From Magnetococcus marinus MC-1 (lineage in GTDB: Bacteria; Pseudomonadota; Magnetococcia; Magnetococcales; Magnetococcaceae): a DNA stretch of 64,000 bases. This document shows positions 46,349-55,814 of the stretch, one piece after another. The stretch lies in NCBI RefSeq assembly GCF_000014865.1, contig NC_008576.1, forward strand, positions 4,655,582 through 4,719,581. The letters are read 5' to 3'. Under the pieces are notes generated by a model. The model did not search any database and had not been told where the DNA came from. It was given only the letters and a program-made list of their open reading frames with translations. Within the stretch, counting starts at the first letter, position 1, and each line of letters opens with the position of its first letter. A program made the position numbers and the translations under genes.

Positions 46349-47524
46349 TTAGAATAGGTCGGAGAGTACTTCCCCCAGAATGGCCAAACCCTGGTCAATC
46401 TCTTGTTCCGAGACCACCAGTGGTGGCAAAAACCGTAATACCGTGCCCATGCAGCAGTTGATCAACAGACCACGGGAAAGCGCGATGGAAGCCACCTCTT
46501 CACCCGGTGCATTAAGCTCCATGGCCACCATCAAGCCCCGACCACGGATCTGCTTAACCATGCGCCGCCCTTGTGCCAATTGGCGTAGAGCGTTCATGAA
46601 ATAGTCACCCCGGGCCTGCACCGTGGGCAGAAAATCCGGGGCCAACATCACGTCCAGTGTAGCCAACGCCGCCGCCGCACTCAAAGGATTGCCCCCAAAG
46701 GTGGAACCGTGGGAACCCGGCGCAAACGCCGCCGCTACCCCACGCCGGGCCAAACAGGCCCCCATGGGCACCCCAGAGGCCAACGCCTTGGCACTGGTCA
46801 TAATATCCGGCTCAATATCGCTCCACTGGTAAGCCCACATTTTGCCTGTGCGCCCCATGCCCGATTGAACCTCATCCAACACCAACAGAATATCCTTGCG
46901 GTCGCACAGCGCCCGTAGCTGGTTTAAATAGTCAGCGTCCGGTACCCGCACCCCCGATTCACCCTGAATCGGCTCCACCATAATGGCAGCTGTATAGGGA
47001 CCGACCGCCTTCTCCATGGCCTCCATATCATTGTAGGGCACATAGCGGAAACCAGGTACCAAGGGCTCAAAACCCGACTGCACCTTCTCTTGTCCCGTCG
47101 CTGTCAGGGTGGCCATGGTGCGGCCATGAAAGGAGTTGGTGGCGGTAATGATCTCATAGCGGCCCGGCTGGCCGCGATCCTTCATATATTTACGCACCAA
47201 CTTGATGGCCGCTTCGTTGGCATCGGCACCGCTGTTGCTAAAAAACACCTGATCGGCAAAACAGGTGGCCACCAGTCGCGCCGCCAGCGCCTCTTGGTTG
47301 GGAATACGGTAAAGGTTACAGGTGTGGGTTAATTTCGCCACCTGCTCCTGCACCGCCTTGACCACAGTTGGATGACTGTGACCCAGATTATTTACACCGA
47401 TACCGGACAAAAAATCCAGATAGACCCGTCCATTGGTGTCCCACAAGCGCACCCCTTCACCCCGTTCAAAGGCCACAGGATAGCGTCCATAGGTGGACAT
47501 GATCGAACTCACTTTGTCGCTCAT
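46349..47524 (-). CDS. argD: Acetylornithine aminotransferase
   Basis: PLP-dependent class III aminotransferase making acetylornithine; in many bacteria also active in lysine synthesis, which would fit the dapF-lysA genes nearby. The 391-residue protein has NSGADANEAAIKLVRKY, LVLDEVQSGMGRTGK and the PLP-lysine in MTSAKALASGVPMGA. The ATG at 47524 has GGGGATC upstream. It heads the argD-argF-argG series. Confidence 0.95.
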   Translation of the reverse strand: MSDKVSSIMSTYGRYPVAFERGEGVRLWDTNGRVYLDFLSGIGVNNLGHSHPTVVKAVQEQVAKLTHTCNLYRIPNQEALAARLVATCFADQVFFSNSGADANEAAIKLVRKYMKDRGQPGRYEIITATNSFHGRTMATLTATGQEKVQSGFEPLVPGFRYVPYNDMEAMEKAVGPYTAAIMVEPIQGESGVRVPDADYLNQLRALCDRKDILLVLDEVQSGMGRTGKMWAYQWSDIEPDIMTSAKALASGVPMGACLARRGVAAAFAPGSHGSTFGGNPLSAAAALATLDVMLAPDFLPTVQARGDYFMNALRQLAQGRRMVKQIRGRGLMVAMELNAPGEEVASIALSRGLLINCCMGTVLRFLPPLVVSEQEIDQGLAILGEVLSDLF

Positions 47525-47760
47525 GATCCCCAACCCTCTCACCCATTAAAAGGCACCTGACCCAGGCAAACCGGACAAACCCAACACTCTGCTCATGGTG
47601 CCACCAAAATGTGGGATTTCCGAAAAACTTCCTTTTTACCCGATCCCGCGCTGCGAATCCAGATAACTCGTACCATGAACCCCATATTTCACCCTTTTTC
47701 CATCCTACGTGCCCCACACCCACTCAAATCCATGCCACAATCGCCTCAACACCAAAAACG

Positions 47761-47789
47761 CAAAAAGCCCAGCGGAGCCGGGCTTTTTG
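47761..47789 (-). terminator. Intrinsic terminator after the DsrE2-type gene
   Basis: CAAAAAGCCC (47761-47770) pairs with GGGCTTTTTG (47780-47789). On the minus strand a T-rich arm ends the hairpin, about 37 bases past the stop at 47826. Confidence 0.8.
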
Positions 47790-47825
47790 TTGGCAGATTC
47801 GGTCAAACAACCAAAACTGTTTGCA

Positions 47826-48296
47826 TCAGATATAGAGCGTGATGTCCGCGTTGCCAGCCTCTTCAAAAAACTTAGCCGCACCCGCATACTCCAGCTCATC
47901 CAGCAGCTCTTCATGTTTGAAATCAAACAGATCAACGGTCATTTGACACGCGATCATCTTGACTTCAGCTTCCAAGGCCAACTCCATCAGTTCATCAATG
48001 GAAGCCACGCCCTTTTTCTTCATCTTGTCCTTCATCATCATGGTGGCCATCGCTTCCATACCGGGCAGCGCTTGCACCAACACGGGCATAGGGACAGGCA
48101 TGGGCATGGCAGGGTTGCCCAAGGGTGAAATTTTCAGATTGCGTTGTTTTTTCACCACTTGTAGACCATAAAAGGTCCAGAAGATGGAAACTTCATAATC
48201 CAGCGCAGCGGCGGTGGTCGCCAGGATCAGCGGGGGATAAGCCCAGTCTAGCGTACCTTTGGTGGCGATAATCGCCATTCTCTTTTGATCGGACAT
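47826..48296 (-). CDS. DsrE2-like sulfur trafficking protein
   Basis: A 156-residue DsrE/DsrF-superfamily protein of the DsrE2 type. The conserved cysteine lies in KMIACQMTVDLF (C117), and there is a hydrophobic, Met/Pro-rich middle stretch (NPAMPMPVPMPVLVQALPGM). DsrE2 proteins pair with TusA and rhodanese in dissimilatory sulfur oxidation and are thought to be membrane-associated persulfide carriers. The tusA gene lies 17 bases upstream, so they form an operon. Confidence 0.88.
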   Translation of the reverse strand: MSDQKRMAIIATKGTLDWAYPPLILATTAAALDYEVSIFWTFYGLQVVKKQRNLKISPLGNPAMPMPVPMPVLVQALPGMEAMATMMMKDKMKKKGVASIDELMELALEAEVKMIACQMTVDLFDFKHEELLDELEYAGAAKFFEEAGNADITLYI

Positions 48297-48313
48297 GCGT
48301 CCCCCCTATCAGA

Positions 48314-48538
48314 TTAGCACTTCTCAATTTCGTAATAGAAAACGTCACCGTTCTCCGAAGCCTTGACCATTTTGTTACCGGTCTGGGTGCAAAAAGACTC
48401 GAAGTCCTTGGCGGAACCGGGATCGGTGGCCTCAACCGACAGGATCTGACCAGGTTGCATATCCTTGAGTGCCTTTTTGGCCTTCAGAATTGGCAGGGGG
48501 CAGTTCAGTCCTTTAGCGTCCAGGTGCTTATCAGCCAT
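48314..48538 (-). CDS. tusA: TusA-family sulfur carrier
   Basis: A 74-residue sulfur carrier with the TusA motif GLNCPLPILKAKKALKDM, where C13 in CPLP carries the persulfide. The C-terminus ends in Cys. Pairing with a DsrE2-type gene is the arrangement seen in sulfur oxidisers, where TusA feeds sulfur to sulfite-producing pathways; a role in tRNA thiolation is less likely in this context. GGAGGAAA-type sequence precedes the ATG. Confidence 0.9.
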   Translation of the reverse strand: MADKHLDAKGLNCPLPILKAKKALKDMQPGQILSVEATDPGSAKDFESFCTQTGNKMVKASENGDVFYYEIEKC

Positions 48539-49035
48539 GCTTCATTTCCTCCGTTGGGGCCGTTTGGGGCCACATGATTCCACAGTATTAGTACTACATG
48601 ATAATCTACTATAAGGTAATCGGTTCGGGGGGCGATGCAAATGTTTTTTTTACACCTCTTGCAAGTTTTTCACAGAGTTCCCCCACCATATCAGCTGGAT
48701 AACAACCCATTTTATGCTATCAAGCTTCTGTATTTATGGCATTTTCAAAATAGATATTGAACCCTTAAACAGGCACGCCTACACCTTATTTTTTTTCTCA
48801 TACCACAAGCAATTACGGGGGGTTTTCTCCATTATGCCAAGAGGGAGCACCCATCTAACCCACAGGGTCTATAACTATTTTTTATTTGTGCAACGTCCCA
48901 CGCAAAAAAATGACAGATTAGGAACAAGGTATGCATATAACGCAATGACAACCGGTTTATGAAGGCTCTTCTCTGCTATTTGAACAGAAATGGGCACTTC
49001 GGATTTCAACCACCCCTTTTTTCAGAAATCGGCCC
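48539..49035. other. AT-rich divergent intergenic region
   Basis: About 500 bases between tusA and a divergent small membrane-protein gene. It is clearly AT-richer than its surroundings and should hold promoters for both. An open frame at 48714-48962 (plus) has no ribosome site or recognisable product. No RNA gene is visible. Confidence 0.4.
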
Positions 49036-49533
49036 ATGTTCAGATACATACTGGTTCTGTTTATCCTAACGATGATCCTATGGATGTTAGCAAAATTGCG
49101 CGATATTCGCGAGCGCCGTGCAGCCGACATCATGCCAACCGATGAGCACACCGTGCTGTTTGGTCTTTTTTTGACACTCTCCAAAGCGGCGGTATCCTAT
49201 TACCGGGATTATGGAAACTACCCCACTATTATTCAGGGTGCCCCCGACGGCATGGTGGAAAAAGGCTATTTGGAGCACTCGGAACTGGCCAATATGACCA
49301 ACGTGTTACCGCTCTTTTCCATCGTTATTGCCGAATATAATGGCTATGGTATCTGCCTGGAAAATTGTACGTCATCCATCACCGAAGGCATTTTGGAACG
49401 CAACAGCGACATGGGCGGTAAACTCCACTTTATGGACCATAAATCCGACCGTTACGTTACTCTTACTCCACCCATTCGTAATGACTTTATCAACCTGACG
49501 CTGCCGTTGCCGTTGAAACCCAAATCCGCTTAA
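49036..49533 (+). CDS. Small membrane-anchored protein, unknown
   Basis: Not recognised. A 165-residue protein with an N-terminal transmembrane helix (about 3-19, RYILVLFILTMILWMLA) followed by a basic stop (KLRDIRERR), so the bulk would be cytoplasmic unless the helix acts as a signal. The segment AAVSYYRDYGNYP, a later C..C pair in ICLENCTSS and the helix at the N-terminus faintly recall pseudopilins, but there is no prepilin peptidase site. It has a strong terminator downstream. Confidence 0.6.
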   Translation: MFRYILVLFILTMILWMLAKLRDIRERRAADIMPTDEHTVLFGLFLTLSKAAVSYYRDYGNYPTIIQGAPDGMVEKGYLEHSELANMTNVLPLFSIVIAEYNGYGICLENCTSSITEGILERNSDMGGKLHFMDHKSDRYVTLTPPIRNDFINLTLPLPLKPKSA

Positions 49534-49556
49534 CCATGGTGTTCACGGTAGCATTT

Positions 49557-49596
49557 AAAAAAACGCGCTTAGGCCATTGGCTTAAGCGCGTTTTTT
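49557..49596 (+). terminator. Intrinsic terminator
   Basis: Stem CGCGCTTA (49564-49571) with TAAGCGCG (49583-49590), flanked by an A run on the left and six T on the right. It lies 30 bases past the small membrane-protein gene. Confidence 0.88.
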
Positions 49597-49779
49597 AATG
49601 CCAACAAAGGCCCTTAAAGACGGTGCAGAGCCGTTTGCTACGGCAGACCTGCACACCCACCCCCAACAAAGGAAGGGACGGCTCACTCTTAAGGCCTGAT
49701 GACAGCATGACCGGCCTATGTTGTAGCAAGGGCAACATCACTATGGCCTTGCTACAACGTGTGCCGCTACCCCATGCCA

Positions 49780-50355
49780 TCAAGGCTGGAGTTGAACCGG
49801 GTGAGAGCTTTTGCGAATGGCCTTGGCGATCTGTTTGGCCAGCTCCTGATCCGATGGGCTATCTTGCCAACCATTGGCTGTCTGCAACTGTTTGAGCACC
49901 ACCACCTTAACGGTACCATAGGGTTTGGTACCCGTAACCAAGATATTCAATCGGTAGCGTACATCGGGCCGGTTTGGGTCGACTTTCCAATCGGTCGCCA
50001 CAAAACCGCCATTGCCATCCGCTACTTTAATGGGCAGTGCCATAACCACTTGCAACGCACCTGCATAGAGCTTTTCGCGGCGGATATCCTCTTCGGTCTT
50101 GCCACCCCCACCCCCCAAAACCCCGTCCTTATCCCCAAACAAAAAGGTGGAATCTTCTGCACTTTGGCCTGCATAGGGGTTATCCAGAGCCATCTCACCC
50201 CTGTCTCTGGCCTCGTCCAGCACTTTTTTCTGGCCAAATTTAGCCAGCGGATGTTTATCCACCTTATTATCACTGCCCCAAAATCCTGAAGAGCAGCCGT
50301 TCAACCCTAGCGTAAGGGCAATCAGCAGTGCTATGGCATAGCGATTTCCATGCAT
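49780..50355 (-). CDS. DUF3576 lipoprotein
   Basis: A 191-residue precursor with a lipoprotein signal ending in LNGC (Cys near residue 21) followed by SSGFWGSDNKVDKHPL. The rest matches the DUF3576 family, found mostly in alphaproteobacteria, with RDRGEMALDNPYAG-type low-complexity and the strand-rich segment RPDVRYRLNILVTGTKPYG. Function is unknown; an envelope role is likely. AAGGAG with good spacing marks the ATG at 50355 as the start. Confidence 0.8.
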   Translation of the reverse strand: MHGNRYAIALLIALTLGLNGCSSGFWGSDNKVDKHPLAKFGQKKVLDEARDRGEMALDNPYAGQSAEDSTFLFGDKDGVLGGGGGKTEEDIRREKLYAGALQVVMALPIKVADGNGGFVATDWKVDPNRPDVRYRLNILVTGTKPYGTVKVVVLKQLQTANGWQDSPSDQELAKQIAKAIRKSSHPVQLQP

Positions 50356-50494
50356 CGTTAAAACTCCTTGGTGTGATCCGTTAGCCCCGCTGATTCTGAC
50401 GCATTTGTAGACGAGGGAAAAGGGCTTTTGTACAGAAACATTACATCGGAAAGCTGCAAAAAATGGGAGGGGGATGTTAGGACCTTTTATGCAT

Positions 50495-50525
50495 AAAAAA
50501 AGGAGGGGTTTCCCCCTCCTTTTTT
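50495..50525. terminator. Bidirectional terminator after the porin gene
   Basis: GGAGGGG (50502-50508) pairs with CCCCTCC (50513-50519), with A-run and T-run on the two sides extending the stem. It lies 28 bases past the porin stop on the minus strand. Confidence 0.88.
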
Positions 50526-50552
50526 CAGAGACTAACAAGATGAGGCTTTAGA

Positions 50553-51857
50553 TTAGAAAGCCATCTTGATGGAAGCTTCAACAAAACCGGCGTCGTCGAT
50601 GTTGCTCACACCGTTGTTGAAACCAGCACCCTTGTCGAAGTTACCATAAGCACCACCGATCATCAGGGTGGTACCGGTGTCGATTTCGGTAGAAGCGAAC
50701 AAGGAACCAGCGATAGCAGAGTCGAACAGACCGTCAGCAGCGGTCACAACACCATCGTTGTTCAGGTCTTTTTCAACAACAGCGACATAGTCCAGTTGGG
50801 GAACAATTTTCCAACCACCGGCCATCACAGTCAGACCCGCGCCGATACCCCACAGGTTGCTGGAAGGATCGGTGCTGCGCACAGCATTACCACGGTCAGC
50901 AGCGGTTGCCCAAGTGCCCAGCAGGTCGGTACCACCGGGACCACCCATGTCCCAGGTGTTGGACCAAACCATGTTGTCGTCAGAAATGCTGTCAAAGTTT
51001 TTGGAAGCATAGAAGCCATAGGCATTCCAAGCGCCGAAACCGGTTTTACCGTTCAAGCGCACAGCACCCAACCAACCGGCTTTATCCAACTGGTTGGTGT
51101 TGTTGCCACCGGTGTAATCCGCACCAGCTTCATACAACAAGGTCGCGGTGTAGTCGATACCAGCAACGGCACCTGAACCAGTCAGACCCAACCAGTTGTC
51201 TGATACGCTAGGAGCAGCGGCGAAATCATAACCAGCATTCAGGTGAGCGTAGGTCAATTGCAGGTTTACGTCTGCAATTTTGCCCAGTACGCTGACGGCA
51301 TACAGATCGGTGTCATCGGTAGAGCTCTGAACATCGGTCTCAGTCACTTTAACGTCAGCCGCAATCACGGTTACGTCGCCGAAAGATTTGGCCAGCAAGA
51401 AGGTACCGAAAGCGGTAGAGTCATGGTTGACTAGGATGCCATCGTTCAGCGTGATGGGCATGTTACCCATTTTCAGAGCAACACCGTAAGCTTCGGTCTC
51501 TAACCAAGCTTGCTTCACGGTGTTTGCAGCAGCCACGGCACCAGCTTGACCCAGCACGTTGGAGTCAGCACCCTCAACGGTACCGTCAACAAAACGGAAT
51601 TTCATGTGGGCGTGGGTTTTCTCGGAAGCTTTGAACTCGGTGTTCACTTCCAGACGGTGACGCATGGCATTGGCGGACTCGTCAGCAGTACCGGTACCAT
51701 GGGTGTCAGCCAGGAAGTCACCATCATACAGACCACCTTCCACGGATTGAACGCGGAACATGTAGTAGCCCTTCATGGAGACGGTGCCGGCCTCGGCAAC
51801 AGGAGCCAGGGCAACAGTAGCGAGGGCAGCAGCGCCCAAAACCAGACCTTTTTTCAT
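50553..51857 (-). CDS. Outer-membrane porin
   Basis: A 434-residue precursor: Sec signal (MKKGLVLGAAALATVALAPV, cleaved after AEA near 23), alternating hydrophobic strands throughout, and a C-terminal Phe (SIKMAF), the typical signal for insertion by the Bam complex. Asp/Gly/Asn-rich turns such as DLNNDGVVTAADG look calcium-binding-like. Codon choice is uniform and the gene has a strong ribosome site (GAGGA) and terminator, so it is probably highly expressed. Substrate is not evident. Confidence 0.88.
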   Translation of the reverse strand: MKKGLVLGAAALATVALAPVAEAGTVSMKGYYMFRVQSVEGGLYDGDFLADTHGTGTADESANAMRHRLEVNTEFKASEKTHAHMKFRFVDGTVEGADSNVLGQAGAVAAANTVKQAWLETEAYGVALKMGNMPITLNDGILVNHDSTAFGTFLLAKSFGDVTVIAADVKVTETDVQSSTDDTDLYAVSVLGKIADVNLQLTYAHLNAGYDFAAAPSVSDNWLGLTGSGAVAGIDYTATLLYEAGADYTGGNNTNQLDKAGWLGAVRLNGKTGFGAWNAYGFYASKNFDSISDDNMVWSNTWDMGGPGGTDLLGTWATAADRGNAVRSTDPSSNLWGIGAGLTVMAGGWKIVPQLDYVAVVEKDLNNDGVVTAADGLFDSAIAGSLFASTEIDTGTTLMIGGAYGNFDKGAGFNNGVSNIDDAGFVEASIKMAF

Positions 51858-52069
51858 TTCTAAATCCTCACAAGATGGTAGGAAAAAATTTAACAGACAG
51901 GGTTGCTACTAGCACCTATCGGGCCATCTTCCGTAACCCTTAAGCGGTGTTTTCGTTTGCTGTCCCTTTTTTGCGACATAGTGTTGCTCAACTGCAACAG
52001 TGATGACGCTTTTACCATGCCCATTGCACGATTGCAAACAAAAAATAGCGACTGCTATTGCGCGCTTGG

Positions 52070-52987
52070 TTAGGATGCTTGTTTTAATAATGATTCCATC
52101 ATTTTTTCAAGCTCTTCCATGCTTGCATAGTTTAATATGATTTTTCCCTTTCCTTTGGCATGTGTAATGCTGACACGGGTAGCAAAGCTCTGGGCAAGTT
52201 GTTCCTCCCAGGTGGTTATGGTGGTATCTTTTTGCCGCCCCTTAGCCTTTTTCTTTGTCGCATCTTTGCTACTGTCCTCGGTTTCTTCAACCTCTGCCAG
52301 TTGCGCATGGTCACGCACCAAGGCTTCGGCATCCCGCACTGACAAAACTTCGTCAATAATGCGGTTGGCCACAATGATCATAACCCGCACGTTGTCACCC
52401 AACCCCAAGAGCGCCCTAGCGTGACCAGCAGAGATCTTCTCCTGCTCCAACAACTCTACAATGGGTTGGGGCAGCTGTAATAAGCGTAGCGCGTTGCTCA
52501 CGGCCATGCGGCTTTTACCAATACGCTCACCAATCTGGGCATGGCTATAGCCAAACTCTTGGATGAGGCGTTCATAACCCCGTGCAGTTTCTAAAGCGGT
52601 TAGGTCTTCACGCTGCACGTTTTCCAGCAGGGCGACCTCTAGCGCGCGGTTATCGTCCCAATCCTTCAAGATCACAGGTATTTCAGTTAGACCCGCCAAC
52701 TGTGTGGCACGCCAGCGGCGCTCCCCGGCAATTAATTCATAAATGGGCTCGCCCTTTTTAGCGCCTGCCGCCTTACGAACCAGAATCGGTTGTAACACCC
52801 CTTGCTGTTTAATGGAGTCTGCCAGATCTTTTAAGGCATCCTCTTTAATGATACGCCGGGGCTGGTAGGGGTTAGGCCGTATGCTTTCAACAGCAACACT
52901 ACGGACCCGATGTTTTTCGCCTGCATCAACGGCTTCTTCACCCAACAATGCACCCAGACCCTTACCCAGGCTTTTGGTCTCACTCAT
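52070..52987 (-). CDS. parB: Chromosome partitioning protein ParB
   Basis: CTPase and DNA-binding protein that loads at parS sites and spreads. The 305-residue protein has the N-terminal ParA-interacting start (KGLGALLGEE), the CTP-binding motifs of the ParB/Srx domain (PNPYQPRR, GERRWRATQ, ENVQREDLTALE), a helix-turn-helix region (SHAQIGERIGKSRMAVSNAL) and a C-terminal dimerisation domain. A lysine-rich insert lies at about residues 235-250. It follows parA after a 199-base gap. Confidence 0.96.
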   Translation of the reverse strand: MSETKSLGKGLGALLGEEAVDAGEKHRVRSVAVESIRPNPYQPRRIIKEDALKDLADSIKQQGVLQPILVRKAAGAKKGEPIYELIAGERRWRATQLAGLTEIPVILKDWDDNRALEVALLENVQREDLTALETARGYERLIQEFGYSHAQIGERIGKSRMAVSNALRLLQLPQPIVELLEQEKISAGHARALLGLGDNVRVMIIVANRIIDEVLSVRDAEALVRDHAQLAEVEETEDSSKDATKKKAKGRQKDTTITTWEEQLAQSFATRVSITHAKGKGKIILNYASMEELEKMMESLLKQAS

Positions 52988-53186
52988 GCGACTTACTCCC
53001 TTGCCTCATCAACGCTTGGTTGATCTATTTATTTTAAGTTTGCCCACGCTGCCAATACGGCTTGTTCAAGATCACCCTACAAAGTTTGATTCCATCGCGT
53101 GATCTTTAGTTTTGCCACTAAGACGTGGTGTCTCGTTCATTAGCCCATGTTTTTTATCCAAGCCACTCTATGCGTGCAGACCCTTC

Positions 53187-53960
53187 TTAAAAAGAGTGAA
53201 GGCCCAGCCGCGCCATGAGCTCATTACCCAACTTTAGGTAGGCTTTAGACCCAACGGTCTCAGAACCATACCAAAGCACCGGCCTTGCAAAACTTGGCGA
53301 TTCTCCCATACGTATATCCCGAGGGATGACCGCATCACAGACCAGCTCACCAAAATGTTTACGCACCTCATCGGCAACCTGACGATTCAGATCATGCCGA
53401 CTTTCAAACATCGTCAATACAATACCAAGGACTTCTAAATCGGGATTAATGCGCTTGCGGGTCATCTGTAGGGTACGCCACAGTTGGCTTAAACCTTCTA
53501 AGGCATAAAACTCACACTGCAATGGCACCAACACGCGGTGCGCCGCTGCCAATATGTTTACGGTTACCATGCCCAGCGATGGCGGGGAGTCTAGCAAAAT
53601 GACATCAAAAACATCCTGGGCCGGAGCCAACGCTTCTTTAAGCCGATTTTCCCAACCATCTAGCGTTGCCAATTCCACCTCAACACCACTCAAATGAGGT
53701 GTTGAGGGTATCAACGAAAGTCCAGGTACCACCCTTTTCGCTGCTTGGTCCCAACGACATGCCCCCATCATCAAGTCGTACAAATGATTCTGCTCGGCCA
53801 TTTTGTCACCGCCAAGGCCGGTGGTGGCATTACCTTGAGCGTCACAATCCACCAAAAGAACCCGTAGCTCTGCTGCACATAAGGCTGCCGCAACATTGAC
53901 AGCTGTTGTGGTTTTACCGACGCCACCCTTTTGATTAACCACACCCACCACATGTGCCAT
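53187..53960 (-). CDS. parA: Chromosome partitioning ATPase ParA
   Basis: Dynamic ATPase that moves ParB-parS complexes along the nucleoid. The 257-residue protein has the deviant Walker A KGGVGKTTTAVN, the LLVDCDAQGNATTGLG switch I region and the Walker B region VILLDSPPSLGMV. AAAGGAGAG precedes the ATG. Standard chromosomal form without an N-terminal helix-turn-helix. A 15-bp tandem array lies about 490 bases upstream. Confidence 0.97.
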   Translation of the reverse strand: MAHVVGVVNQKGGVGKTTTAVNVAAALCAAELRVLLVDCDAQGNATTGLGGDKMAEQNHLYDLMMGACRWDQAAKRVVPGLSLIPSTPHLSGVEVELATLDGWENRLKEALAPAQDVFDVILLDSPPSLGMVTVNILAAAHRVLVPLQCEFYALEGLSQLWRTLQMTRKRINPDLEVLGIVLTMFESRHDLNRQVADEVRKHFGELVCDAVIPRDIRMGESPSFARPVLWYGSETVGSKAYLKLGNELMARLGLHSF

Positions 53961-54445
53961 GTGGCTCTCCTTTACTTCCTTGCTGTTACTTCATTTTGAA
54001 CGCAGATGCCTTCGTTATAGAACACAAAGTTTGACGTAATATTTTTTCTAAACAGTCGCTACTTATGTGTTATATGGTTGCAAGCTAAGTGCGGGCACCC
54101 CTTCAACTGAGGGTCGAGCCTACTCATTATTGCTCGATTGGTCAAGTGTTGAAATGATATTATGTACGTATGACATGACATAGTTAACACATTCACCCTA
54201 AACTATTGGCTCAAACCTCTGTATGTATCTGCTTACTTTCTTATATAACTGATATGAGTTCACATCAAACGCCATAATGGCCTTGAACTACTCTACTGCA
54301 TTACTTCTTACAAGCGCCTGTTTAGACTTAATTGGTACGGGCCCTATTCCGTTCTTCATTGACTCAAAGATAATTCACTTACCTTTAAAGATGGCCTAGA
54401 GCAAAACCAAAAGCACAAACGTTCCATTTTTCATACCCAAACCAA
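53961..54445. other. Low-GC region upstream of parA
   Basis: About 485 bases of AT-rich DNA with no open frame of note, running from the parA start to the tandem array. It must contain the parA promoter. No DnaA-box cluster, tRNA or attachment site is apparent. Confidence 0.45.
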
Positions 54446-54723
54446 CAACCAACCCTCTAACAACCAACCCTCTAACAAGCCACCCTCTAACAAGCCACCC
54501 TCTAACAACCAACCCTCTAACAACCAACCCTCTAACAAGCCACCCTCTAACAAGCCACCCTCTAACAAGCCACCCTCTAACAAACCACCCTCTAACAAAC
54601 CACCCTCTAACAAACCACCCTCTAACAAACCACCCTCTAACAAACCACCCTCTAACAAACCACCCTCTAACAAACCACCCTCTAACAAACCACCCTCTAA
54701 CAAACCACCCTCTAACAAACCAC
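54446..54723. repeat. 15-bp tandem repeat array, 18 units
   Basis: Eighteen head-to-tail copies of a 15-base unit plus a partial one. All share CCCTCTAA; the other bases define three variants: A (CAACCAACCCTCTAA), B (CAAGCCACCCTCTAA) and C (CAAACCACCCTCTAA). The order is A2 B2 A2 B3 C9, so a larger AABB block was duplicated and C expanded. The period is divisible by three, so two minus-strand frames are open (GWFVR and EGGLL repeats), but neither looks like a genuine protein. Confidence 0.95.
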
Positions 54724-54864
54724 ATGTACATCCATTGAATAATGGTAATTACCTTACATGGAAAAGTTTTCGACACAGTGACAGTCAGATTCTATGCATT
54801 CTTCAACAAATTGGACTCGGCATGCCATTTCCTAAAAGATGTTGCAAACATGGGGTAAACGAGG

Positions 54865-55014
54865 ATGCAGGTGACTGAACTTCAAATTGATCGTCACGGG
54901 CAAGGCTTGCTAATTCCCGATGTGGAAGTTGAGGGACGGTGGATATCGCTTGTGTTGGTGGAAGAAGATGTCATGATGGGCCAGTGCGTCACCCTGCTAA
55001 GGGTCAGCGTTTGA
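54865..55014 (+). CDS. Hypothetical 49-residue protein
   Basis: Not recognised. A short frame starting MQVTELQIDRHGQG and continuing LIPDVEVEGRWISLVLVEED before a stop at 55014, preceded by ACGAGG. It lies directly before a decayed transposase and may be the 5-prime remnant of another gene of the same element or a chance frame. Confidence 0.3.
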   Translation: MQVTELQIDRHGQGLLIPDVEVEGRWISLVLVEEDVMMGQCVTLLRVSV

Positions 55015-55041
55015 AGACGGTTATCCAAGCGTTGACGTCAG

Positions 55042-55814
55042 ATGATATTCCAGCTCAGGCGCTGGATGCCCGACTGGGATTTACTCATTGTTGCTGATAG
55101 TGGTTATGCCGTGTTGAAACTGCTGTCGGCGTTAACAGGGTTGAAACGCCCTGTCCATTGCATTACGCAGTTGCGTTTAGATGCGGCGCTGTATGAACCA
55201 GCTGCACCAAAGAAGATTGGAAAAGTTGGTAGCACTCCTACGAAAGTTAGGCGCTTACTCACCCTGCAAGCCAATTTGGAAGATGATTCAATCCACTGGC
55301 AGCAGGTGCATCATGGTTGCTGGTATGGTCGAACCGACTGTACAGTTGAAGTCTGTACATCAACGGCTGTGTAGTACCACTCAGGCATGCCCGTGGCAAA
55401 GCGCAGGCTCTATTGAGTACGAACTTGTCACTGACACCGGAACAGTTCATTCAATGGTTTGCGCGTCGCTGGCAGGTGTAAGTAATTTTTGAGGAAGTGC
55501 GCGCTCACCTAGGCGTTGAGACCCAGCACCAATGGTCGGAACTGGCCATTGCCAGGAGAACGCCTGTATTGATGGCGTTATTCTCTTTCGTGACGTTGTT
55601 GGCGGCCCATTGCAACAATTCAGCTGTGCTGCCTGTTCGCACCGCTGCATGGTATGCCAAAGAGGTTGCAACCTTTTCTGATACGTTGGCGTTTGTACGC
55701 CGCTATCTCTGGGGGCAAGAAAGTTTTTCAATGTCCAGAAATGAGCCGGATACGGTGAAAATCCCAAGAGCATTCCTCGACCGCCTATTTGAGGCGGTCG
55801 CTTATGCGGCTTAA
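55042..55814 (+). pseudogene. Decayed DDE transposase (IS701/IS4-like)
   Basis: Two pieces of one transposase in different frames. The first (55042-55374) has RRWMPDWDLLIVADSGYAVL, LRLDAALYEPAAP and ends at a TAG where relatives have Trp (V-stop-YHSG). The second (55497-55814, extending upstream without a start as WFARRWQ and EEVRAHLGVETQHQW) covers the C-terminus with the last catalytic glutamate region and ends FEAVAYAA. The stretch between is scrambled by frameshifts. The N-terminal third is missing. No intact terminal inverted repeats were found by eye. Confidence 0.8.

Noticed and set aside
49036..49533. Type IV pseudopilin
   Set aside because: The N-terminal helix and a YYRDYGNYP segment look similar, but the prepilin peptidase site (G followed by F and the Glu at +5) is missing.
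54396..54776. Minus-strand frames with GWFVR or EGGLL repeats across the 15-bp array
   Set aside because: Both frames are a consequence of a period divisible by three; there is no ribosome site or non-repetitive domain.
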